Notes under the pieces: generated by a model
Database searches by the model: none
Told to the model about the DNA's origin: nothing
The model's input: the letters and a program-made list of their open reading frames with translations, nothing else
Origin: Bacteroidales bacterium
GTDB lineage: Bacteria; Bacteroidota; Bacteroidia; Bacteroidales; UBA932
Direction: 5' to 3'
DNA: 41,232 nucleotides
Assembly (NCBI GenBank): GCA_017561865.1
Contig: JAFZBH010000013.1
Coordinates: 1 to 41,232, forward strand
Made by a program: the position numbers and the translations under genes
Shown here: in pieces, positions 28,092 to 35,240 of the stretch
How the letters are laid out: each line of letters starts with the position of its first letter
Position numbering within the stretch: position 1 is the first letter of the stretch

Positions 28092-30917
28092 ATGACTCCG
28101 TTTCTCGATCAGGTGGCCCGGCATTATTATGATGCGGGCGGGGTGGAAGACTGCTGTTTCGTCTTCCCGAACCGCCGTGCCACCGTGTTCTTCCGCAAGT
28201 ACCTGGGAGAATGCGTCGCCCGTGACCGGCGGGTGATGCGCGTGCCGGAACTGGTTACGATGGATGACTTCTTCCAGCGGCTCAGCGGACTGGAAAAGAC
28301 AGATCCGGTGCACCTGCTTCTGGAACTGTATGATTGCTACAAGCCCTTGTATGAAGCCGGCGGAGGCCGGGCGGAAGAGCTTGACGAATTCATCTTCTGG
28401 GGAGACGTGCTGCTCTCCGATTTCGGCGACGTTGACAAGTTCCTGGCGGACCCGGAGCGACTGTTCCCGAACATCGCCGACCTGCGGGCCATGCAGGACG
28501 ACTTCAGCTATCTCTCTGCAGAGCAGGCGGAAGCCCTGCGTTCGTTCCTGTCCCATTTCCGCACGGGCGGGGAGTACAAGGAGGCCTTCCGGCGCATCTG
28601 GGACATCCTCCTGCCGCTATACAGGACTTTCGGTACGCGGCTTCGCGAAAAGGGCATGGCCTACGACGGCCAGGCCTACCGGAGTGTGGCGGAGCAGCTC
28701 CGGAAGACGCCGGCGGCGGATCTGCTGTCCGCCTGCTATCCCAATATCCGCAAGTTTGTCTTCGTGGGGCTGAACGCCCTCAACGAATGCGAGCGCTGCC
28801 TGCTTCGTCGCCTGCGCGATGCTCATCTGGCCGAGTTCTGCTGGGACTACGGTCCGGGCTGGATCAGCGATCCGCACAACAAATCCTCGCAATTCCTTTC
28901 GGAGAACACGACCGAATTCCCGCCGGCCTTCACCCCCGATCCCGAGGGGCTCGGTACACCGCAGATCAGCGTCCTGAGCGTCCCCTCGGGCGTCGGACAG
29001 GCCAAGCAACTGCCCGCCATCCTGGAGGAAACGGGCGCCGGCGGCATTGAGACGGCCGTTGTGCTCCCCGACCAGAGCCTGCTCCTCCCGGTGTTGAATT
29101 CGCTCCCGGAGCAGATCCGGGACATCAACGTGACGATGGGCTATCCCATGTCCGGCAGCGCCCTGAGCGCCCTGATGGACGACGTGGCCGCCCTTCAGAT
29201 GCACCTGCGCGAGAAGGACGGTCAGTGGTACTTCTACCACCGGCAGGTCTGGAGCATCTTCTCCAACAGTATTTTCAAGACGCTCGCGGGGGAGGAAGGG
29301 TTGGCCAGGGCTGCTGCCGTGCGGGCGCAGAAGCGTTATTACATCCCGCAGGAAGAGCTGTCGGGGCTCCCGCTTTTCGACCGTATCTTCCAGCCGGTGG
29401 TCCGCGCCCCCGGCGAACGCGATGCCCGGGCGGTCCGTGCCATCCAGCTGTACCAGCTCGAGCTGCTCGCCGAGCTCGGCCACGGCCTGAAGGACAAACC
29501 GCAGATGTCCCTCGAGCTGGACTTCATCCGCGAATATTACCTGGCGGTGGGCCGGCTGCGCGATTGCTCCCTGCCTGTGCTGCCCGCCAGTTATTTCCGC
29601 CTGCTGGACAAGGTGCTCGCCACCGCGTCCGTCCCTTTCCGCGGCGAGCCGCTGCGGGGCCTGCAGGTCATGGGACCGCTGGAGACACGCGCCCTGGATT
29701 TCGACAACCTGATCCTGCTGAGCTGCAACGAAGGGGTCTTCCCCGCCCGCGGCGCGAAACCCTCTTTCGTCCCGGTCGAGCTCCGCAAGGCTTTCGGCCT
29801 GCCGACCTGGGAGTACCAGGATGCCGTCTGGGCCTATTATTTCTATCGGATGATACGGCGCGCCAGCCACGTGTGGCTGCTCTTCGATTCCCGCACCGAG
29901 GGCCTCAGGGGCGGCGAGGAGAGTCGCTACATCAAGCAGCTGGAACTGCATTTCAAGGCGCCGCTTTCCCGTTACGCGCTACGCGCGGAGATCGGGCGTA
30001 ACGAAGGAGAAGGGGCTATTCCCAAGACGGAGGAGCATGTGCGGGAACTTCGTGGGAAATACCTTTCCGCCTCCGCGTTGCAGAGCTATCTCGCCTGCCC
30101 GGCGCAGTTCTACTACCGAAGCGTCTGCGGCCTGAAAGAGCAGGAGGAGGTCTCGGAGTCGCTGGAGGCGAACGACATCGGCAATGTCTTCCATGCCGTG
30201 ATGCAGGAGCTGTACGATGTGCCCGGCAAGACCGTCACGCAGGCGTATCTGCAGTCCCTGCTGCAGGGGACACGGATCAAGGACGCGGTCCGGCCGCAGA
30301 TTCTCAGCTCGCTCAACAGTTTTGAGGTGAGCGGACGCAACATCATCTTCGAGGATCTCGTCTGCCGCTATGTCCGCAAGGCGGTCGAGCGTGACATCGC
30401 GCTGCTGCAGGGGAGCGGGAGCAACTGTTTCCATATCCTGGGGTTGGAGCTCAAGCGCTATTGGGAACTGGACGGTTTCCGATTCATCGGCTACATCGAC
30501 CGGCTGGACAGCTACCGCCCCGGCGAGGTCCGCGTGGTGGACTACAAGACCGGCAAGGTCACGGACGAGGATTTCCTGATCACGGACGCCAACGCCCCGG
30601 AAGTGGTGGACAAGCTCTTCGGAACGGACAACGCCAAACGCCCCAAGATCGCCCTGCAGCTGTATCTGTACGACCGTATGGTCGCGGATCATCCGGACTG
30701 CCGCCGCAGCCGTATCGTCAACTCGATCTACCAGACTTCCCGCCTGTTCGTGCGCGATGTCGAAAGCGTTGCAGTGGGCGGGACGTTCCAGACCCTGATG
30801 GAAGAGCGGCTCCACGCCCTGCTTGCCGAAATCGCCGACACCTCCGTTCCCTTCAGCCGGACAGAGGATTTGAAAACCTGCGAATGGTGTGACTTCAAAA
30901 ACATCTGCGGACGATGA
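28092..30917 (+). CDS. addB: AddB-like subunit of the AddAB helicase-nuclease (PD-(D/E)XK, Fe-S cluster)
   Basis: A 941-residue protein. The N-terminal half resembles the inactivated helicase part of AddB (CCFVFPNRRATVFFRKYL, then LVTMDDFFQRLSG). The C-terminal nuclease has FIGYIDRLDSYRPGEVRVVD with the catalytic D817 and K819 in DYKTGK. Four cysteines for the nuclease-stapling 4Fe-4S cluster are visible: C669 in YLACPAQFYY and C930, C933, C939 in CEWCDFKNIC. Known: AddAB resects double-strand breaks to load RecA. addA overlaps by 4 bp (ATGA), confirming the pair. Confidence 0.92.
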   Translation: MTPFLDQVARHYYDAGGVEDCCFVFPNRRATVFFRKYLGECVARDRRVMRVPELVTMDDFFQRLSGLEKTDPVHLLLELYDCYKPLYEAGGGRAEELDEFIFWGDVLLSDFGDVDKFLADPERLFPNIADLRAMQDDFSYLSAEQAEALRSFLSHFRTGGEYKEAFRRIWDILLPLYRTFGTRLREKGMAYDGQAYRSVAEQLRKTPAADLLSACYPNIRKFVFVGLNALNECERCLLRRLRDAHLAEFCWDYGPGWISDPHNKSSQFLSENTTEFPPAFTPDPEGLGTPQISVLSVPSGVGQAKQLPAILEETGAGGIETAVVLPDQSLLLPVLNSLPEQIRDINVTMGYPMSGSALSALMDDVAALQMHLREKDGQWYFYHRQVWSIFSNSIFKTLAGEEGLARAAAVRAQKRYYIPQEELSGLPLFDRIFQPVVRAPGERDARAVRAIQLYQLELLAELGHGLKDKPQMSLELDFIREYYLAVGRLRDCSLPVLPASYFRLLDKVLATASVPFRGEPLRGLQVMGPLETRALDFDNLILLSCNEGVFPARGAKPSFVPVELRKAFGLPTWEYQDAVWAYYFYRMIRRASHVWLLFDSRTEGLRGGEESRYIKQLELHFKAPLSRYALRAEIGRNEGEGAIPKTEEHVRELRGKYLSASALQSYLACPAQFYYRSVCGLKEQEEVSESLEANDIGNVFHAVMQELYDVPGKTVTQAYLQSLLQGTRIKDAVRPQILSSLNSFEVSGRNIIFEDLVCRYVRKAVERDIALLQGSGSNCFHILGLELKRYWELDGFRFIGYIDRLDSYRPGEVRVVDYKTGKVTDEDFLITDANAPEVVDKLFGTDNAKRPKIALQLYLYDRMVADHPDCRRSRIVNSIYQTSRLFVRDVESVAVGGTFQTLMEERLHALLAEIADTSVPFSRTEDLKTCEWCDFKNICGR

Positions 30918-33703
30918 AGATTCTGAAAGCCAGCGCCGGTTCGGGCAAGACCTATCGCCTCTCCAAGACCTATATCGACCTGCTGCTGGGCAGCCGGGAG
31001 CCCTATCCGTACCGCCATATTCTGGCTGTCACCTTCACCAACAAGGCCACCGCCGAGATGAAGGCGAGGATCCTCCGGGACCTGTCGGAACTGTCCGGGA
31101 CGGATCCGCGTGCGGAGCGCCTGCTCATCGACCTGCTCCACGACTACGGTGCTTTCAGCGTGAGTACCATCGACCGTTTTTTCCAGCAGGCCCTCAAGGC
31201 TTTTTCCCGCGAGATAGGCCAGTTCGCCGACTACCAGATCGAGCTGGACAAGGATTCGCTCATCGCGGAGACGATGGACCGCATCCTGGATTCGTTGACC
31301 GAGGACAGCGGGGATCTGCTGGAATGGATCCAGTCCGCGCTCGCGGACGCCCTGGACCAGGGGCGGCGCTTCCGGGTGGACGAAGGCTTGCTGCAGACGG
31401 GCAGGCTCCTGAAAAGCGACGAGTTCCGGGAACTCTCGGAGCGTCTGGGGATTTCCGTCCCGGATGCATTCGGCAAGGACCGCCTGAAACGGATCCGGGA
31501 AGCGTGTCGCAGCTTGATCCGGGGATTCCGGAATCGCGCTGCCACATTGGGTGTCGAGGCCGCCCCGGGGGAACTGGTCAAAAAACCAGGCAAGCGCGCC
31601 CTCGCCGCTTCGGAGGAGCTGGCCGTGCTCTTCGACGAGCCCTACCGGCATTACTGCACGGCCTTCCTGCTGGACGGCCTGCTCTACCAACTGGGCCTCG
31701 CCGGGGAATTCTACAAGGAGTTCGACGCCCTCTCTTCCGAGAAGAACGTCCTCTGCCTGGACGAGTCCAACACCCTGCTGCGCAAGATTATAGGCGGCTC
31801 GGACACGCCCTTCGTGTATGAGAAACTCGGGGTGCGCTATGAGCATTTTCTGCTGGATGAATTCCAGGACACGTCCCACGTCCAGTGGGACAATTTCCTG
31901 CCGCTGCTCCGTGAGAGCGAATCAAAGGGAGGACGGAACCTGATCGTGGGTGACGTCAAGCAGAGCATCTACCGCTGGCGCGATTCCGACTGGGAGCTGC
32001 TTGGCAGCGAAGTGCAGCGCGCCTTCCCCGGCGCGGAAACGGAGCCGTTGCAGGACAATTGGCGAAGCACCCGTACGGTCATCGCCTTCAACAACCGTTT
32101 CTTCCCCTGGGCGGCCGCGCAGCTGGGCCTGCAGGACATCTATGCCGACGTGGTGCAGACGCCGAAGCGGGCGGATTCACAGGACGGGCAGGTGCGCGTC
32201 AGCTTCTGCGACGACCAGCTGGCGGCCATCCTCTCGTCCGTTCTGGATGCGCGGCGCCGGGGTGCCCGGTGGGGCGATGTCGCCGTGCTCGTGCGCGGCA
32301 AGAAGGAAGGCGCCGCCATAGCCGCATACCTGATCGGCAACGGCATCCCGGTGATCTCCGACGATTCGCTCCTGCTGAAGTCCTCTCCGGTGGTCCGGCG
32401 CCTGGTCTCGCTGCTGAGCTGTTTTGAGAATCCCGACGACGGGATCGGCCGTTTCCTTGCGGATGCGATGGACCTGACCTTCCCGTCGGAGTATCACTCC
32501 CTGGTGGACTTCTGCGAAGAGCTGCTGCGGGCGATGCACGAATGGGATCCGGCGTCGTTCGAGGGACAGGTCCTCTTTATCCAGGCATTCATGGATGACC
32601 TGCAGAACTGGGTGCAGGCCAACGGCAACAAGCTCCGCTATTACCTCAAGCATTGGGAGGAGAAGGACATCTATATCGGTTCGCCCGAGAACGCCGCCTC
32701 CGTGCGCATCCTGACCATCCACAAGGCCAAGGGCTTGCAGTTCCCGCACGTCATCTTCCCCTTTGCCGACAAGGTGGACCTGTACCGGCACGAAGTGCAC
32801 TGGAGTGAGCTGCAGACCGCTCGGACGCCGTTCGGAGAGGATCTGCAGGGCATCTACCCGGTGGACCTCGGTTCCCTGGCGGAAGCGAGTCTGTTCGAGG
32901 GGGCTGTCCAGCGGGAGCGCCGCCTCCAGCTGGTGGACAACATCAACCTCTTCTACGTGTCGCTGACCCGCGCCGAGAAGAGCCTGCATGTCATCGCCAA
33001 GCTCCCGTCCAAGAAGTGCCGGGAGGCCGTGGCCAAAGGCCGGGCGGAATATGGCAATTTCTCGGAACTCCTGTTCTGTTTCCTGGGCGGGGAGACGGAA
33101 TTCAGCGCCGGGGCGCCCTATGATTTCTCGCAGATGACATCCGGGGCGCAGGGGTGTGGGGAAATGGATTTCAAAGGGGATTATCCGTCTTTTGCGCTCG
33201 GTGACCGGCTCGCGCCCTCGCAGGAGGCCGACGATTTCTTTGGTGATGAGGGCCTCGCCGGGATAGAAGCTTCTCCGCGCCTGCGGGGCATCGTGCTGCA
33301 CGACATCCTGTCCGGGGTGGTGGTGCCGGATGAACTGGAGGCGGCGGTGGCTGCCGCCGTGCGCGACGGCCGCCTGGACGCGCAGGGCGGAAAGGAGGTG
33401 CTCTCCCTGCTGCAGAAGCGTATCGCCGGCCATCCCGACTGGTTCCCGGCTGCCGTCGGAGGGGACGTTCAGGTGCTCAACGAGCAGGATGTTTTCACGG
33501 CGGACGGCTCCGTAGAGCGTCCAGACCGCGTGGTGGTCCGGGGGCGGGAAGTCACGGTCATCGACTTCAAGTTCGGCGCTCCGGAGGAGGGGTATCTGCG
33601 CCAGGTAAGCCGCTATGCGTGCCTTTGGCACGAACTTGGCTACGAAGTGAGAGGTGCATACCTTTGGTATGTGATGGATGATAAAACCGTGGAAGTAAAA
33701 TGA
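30914..33703 (+). CDS. addA: AddA-like UvrD-family helicase-nuclease
   Basis: A 929-residue protein. Walker A is ILKASAGSGKTYRLSKTY (K12). Motif Ia is ILAVTFTNKATAEMKARIL. Walker B is LLDEFQDTSHVQW (D315, E316). Motif III is VGDVKQSIYRWRDSD, then LQDNWRSTRTVIAFNN. Later helicase motifs are VRILTIHKAKGLQFPHVIFP and LFYVSLTRAEKSLHV. The C-terminal nuclease carries VVVRGREVTVIDFKFG (D884, K886) and YLRQVSRYA. The order superfamily-1 helicase then PD-(D/E)XK nuclease is that of AddA/RecB. It overlaps addB by 4 bp and the LolA-like gene by 4 bp, making one operon. Confidence 0.94.
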   Translation: MKILKASAGSGKTYRLSKTYIDLLLGSREPYPYRHILAVTFTNKATAEMKARILRDLSELSGTDPRAERLLIDLLHDYGAFSVSTIDRFFQQALKAFSREIGQFADYQIELDKDSLIAETMDRILDSLTEDSGDLLEWIQSALADALDQGRRFRVDEGLLQTGRLLKSDEFRELSERLGISVPDAFGKDRLKRIREACRSLIRGFRNRAATLGVEAAPGELVKKPGKRALAASEELAVLFDEPYRHYCTAFLLDGLLYQLGLAGEFYKEFDALSSEKNVLCLDESNTLLRKIIGGSDTPFVYEKLGVRYEHFLLDEFQDTSHVQWDNFLPLLRESESKGGRNLIVGDVKQSIYRWRDSDWELLGSEVQRAFPGAETEPLQDNWRSTRTVIAFNNRFFPWAAAQLGLQDIYADVVQTPKRADSQDGQVRVSFCDDQLAAILSSVLDARRRGARWGDVAVLVRGKKEGAAIAAYLIGNGIPVISDDSLLLKSSPVVRRLVSLLSCFENPDDGIGRFLADAMDLTFPSEYHSLVDFCEELLRAMHEWDPASFEGQVLFIQAFMDDLQNWVQANGNKLRYYLKHWEEKDIYIGSPENAASVRILTIHKAKGLQFPHVIFPFADKVDLYRHEVHWSELQTARTPFGEDLQGIYPVDLGSLAEASLFEGAVQRERRLQLVDNINLFYVSLTRAEKSLHVIAKLPSKKCREAVAKGRAEYGNFSELLFCFLGGETEFSAGAPYDFSQMTSGAQGCGEMDFKGDYPSFALGDRLAPSQEADDFFGDEGLAGIEASPRLRGIVLHDILSGVVVPDELEAAVAAAVRDGRLDAQGGKEVLSLLQKRIAGHPDWFPAAVGGDVQVLNEQDVFTADGSVERPDRVVVRGREVTVIDFKFGAPEEGYLRQVSRYACLWHELGYEVRGAYLWYVMDDKTVEVK

Positions 33704-34134
33704 AACGACTGATAATCAACCTGTTGATGGTCCTGCTGCCGTTCGCTGCGGCGGCCCAGGCTCCGCAGCTCACTGCGCTTGCCTCGCGCCTGCAGACCGA
33801 CCGCATTTCGCTCCACTACGACTGCACCTTCACGCAGGACACGCCCGTCAGGCTCTCGGGCGAACTGCTCGTCCAGGGCGAATGCTACCAGGCCCGGGGC
33901 AACGGGATGGAGATCTACTGCGACGGGAAGACCCGCTGGACCGTGGACCCGGCCTCGAAGGAAGTCTATGTTGAGACCGCCGAAGGCCTCGACGAGCTGG
34001 TCGCGATGTATGAGTCGCTGTCCGATCTGAGCATCACGGGCGTGAAATACCTCCCCCTGTCGGAGGACCTGTCCGCCTTCCGTTACGACACTTCCTCCCT
34101 GGATACCTCCTGGGTGGTGACGGATTTACGATAG
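33700..34134 (+). CDS. Shortened LolA-like lipoprotein carrier
   Basis: A 144-residue exported protein: signal peptide MKRLIINLLMVLLPFAAAAQ. LSGELLVQGECYQARGNGME, then IYCDGKTRWTVDPASKEVYV, matches the 'G.l.lkg.kF.l...g....fDGkt.W.y.p...EV' core of LolA. The end SWVVTDLR resembles the 'a.viDLR' end of Bacteroidota LolA-like proteins. Compared with the usual ~200-210 residues, about 50-60 between the core and the end are missing, i.e. several beta-strands. Known LolA shuttles lipoproteins to the outer membrane. Whether this short form does so is doubtful. Coupled to addA by an ATGA overlap. Confidence 0.7.
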   Translation: MKRLIINLLMVLLPFAAAAQAPQLTALASRLQTDRISLHYDCTFTQDTPVRLSGELLVQGECYQARGNGMEIYCDGKTRWTVDPASKEVYVETAEGLDELVAMYESLSDLSITGVKYLPLSEDLSAFRYDTSSLDTSWVVTDLR

Positions 34135-34142
34135 ATTTTTCG

Positions 34143-34150
34143 CATCTTTG
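34143..34150 (+). promoter_or_regulatory. Near-consensus -7 box CATCTTTG for the MltD-like gene
   Basis: One mismatch from TAnnTTTG, ending 5 bp before the ATG at 34156. Again an apparently leaderless arrangement. Confidence 0.45.
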
Positions 34151-34155
34151 CAGCT

Positions 34156-35055
34156 ATGAACAAACCGTTAGCATTTTTCCTTATGGCCTGCTGCCTGGCA
34201 GCGCCCGTTTCCGCCTGCGCCCAAGGGGCGGATGTCCCGCAGGAGTATGAGCCGGAACCACTGCACTTCCGCGCTCCCCGCGTGCCCGAATTCATCGAAT
34301 TCGCCGGCCAGACCTACCGCTTCGACCGTCCCGACCTCTACGAAAGGATGGACCGCGAGCTGATCAACTTCACCTACGGCCACACCAACTCCACCCTGAT
34401 GCTCAAGCGGGCGGACCGCATCTTCCGCCAGATCGTCCCCATCCTGGAGAAGAACGGCATCCCCGAGGACCTGAAATACCTGATGGCCATCGAGAGCAAC
34501 CTCGACCCCAAGGCCTATTCCTCGGCCGGGGCGGCGGGGCTGTGGCAGTTCATGAAGGCGACCGGCCGCGGCTATGGCCTCGAGGTGGGCGACGAGGTGG
34601 ATGAACGCTACCATATCGCGAAATCCACCGAGGCGGCCTGCAAATACCTCAAGGAGGCCTATGCCAAGTACAAGGACTGGATGACGGTCGCCGCCAGCTA
34701 CAATGCCGGGCAGGGCGGCATCAGCAAGCGCCTGACGGACCAGAAGCAGAAAAAGGCGATGGACCTGTTCCTGCCCACGGAGACCTCCCGCTATATGTTC
34801 CGCATCCTGACGGCAAAATACTTCTTCGAGAACCCGGAAGCTTTCGGCTTCCAGGTCGACGACAGCTACCCTTACCTCGAGCCCAAGGAGACCGTCTCGG
34901 TCAGCGAGCCCATCCCGAGTCTGACGGACTTCGCCATCGAGCACGGCACGACCTATTTCTTCCTCAAGGAAGCCAACCTCTGGCTCCGTAGCGACAAACT
35001 CACCAACAAAGCCGCTAAGACCTACCAGATCATCATCCCCCGCTCAGAGTATTAA
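34156..35055 (+). CDS. MltD-like lytic transglycosylase, exported
   Basis: A 299-residue protein with signal peptide (MNKPLAFFLMACCLAAPVSA, then CAQGAD). The SLT domain contains EDLKYLMAIESNLDPKAYSS with the catalytic glutamate near residue 115, AGAAGLWQFMKATGRGYGLE, and VAASYNAGQGGISKRL. The overall pattern (VPILEKNGIPEDLKYL and 'lP.eTs.Y..ril') matches the MltD group. The C-terminus (SLTDFAIEHGTTYFFLKEAN, then LWLRSDKLTNKAAKTYQIII) resembles one degenerate LysM-like segment. Cleaves peptidoglycan to anhydro-muropeptides. Single gene. Confidence 0.92.
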   Translation: MNKPLAFFLMACCLAAPVSACAQGADVPQEYEPEPLHFRAPRVPEFIEFAGQTYRFDRPDLYERMDRELINFTYGHTNSTLMLKRADRIFRQIVPILEKNGIPEDLKYLMAIESNLDPKAYSSAGAAGLWQFMKATGRGYGLEVGDEVDERYHIAKSTEAACKYLKEAYAKYKDWMTVAASYNAGQGGISKRLTDQKQKKAMDLFLPTETSRYMFRILTAKYFFENPEAFGFQVDDSYPYLEPKETVSVSEPIPSLTDFAIEHGTTYFFLKEANLWLRSDKLTNKAAKTYQIIIPRSEY

Positions 35056-35058
35056 TCC

Positions 35059-35153
35059 GCAGCAGCGGGCGGGGAGGCGGAGCACAAGCCTGCGCACGGT
35101 GGCCCCGCGCAGTCGGGGGCCGTGCGGGAGCGTGCGGAAGGAGCCGCTGCTGC
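35059..35153 (+). other. GC-rich structured region after the MltD-like gene
   Basis: Long-range perfect 10-bp arms GCAGCAGCGG (35059-35068) and CCGCTGCTGC (35144-35153) enclose an inner hairpin. In it, CGCAC (35093-35097) pairs with GTGCG (35122-35126) and GGCCCC (35101-35106) with GGGGCC (35116-35121). GC content here looks well above the other spacers in the window. It is not a tRNA, RNase P or SRP RNA by motif. No promoter box is seen inside, so it may be a 3'-UTR structure, a small RNA or a decayed repeat. Confidence 0.45.
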
Positions 35154-35170
35154 CAGCAGGACGAGCCAAG

Positions 35171-35226
35171 GCCGAACGGAAACGGGTCTGCAAGCATTTT
35201 TAGCTGGCAGACCCGTTCTGTTCGGC
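35171..35226. terminator. Long hairpin between convergent genes, probable bidirectional 3' end
   Basis: Left arm GCCGAACGGAAACGGGTCTG plus C (35171-35191) pairs with GCAGACCCGTTCTGTTCGGC (35207-35226). AACGGGTCTGC/GCAGACCCGTT is perfect, with a small mismatch further out. The loop contains ATTTTT. There is no T-run after the stem on either strand, so termination is inferred from its position between convergent stops. Confidence 0.55.
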
Positions 35227-35240
35227 TGGCGATATAAGAA

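Noticed and set aside
35056..35170. Resemblance to SRP RNA (GCGGAAGGAGCC) or RNase P
   Set aside because: The GGAAG is not followed by AGCAGC as required for SRP, and the RNase P core GAGGAAAGUCCGGGC is absent.
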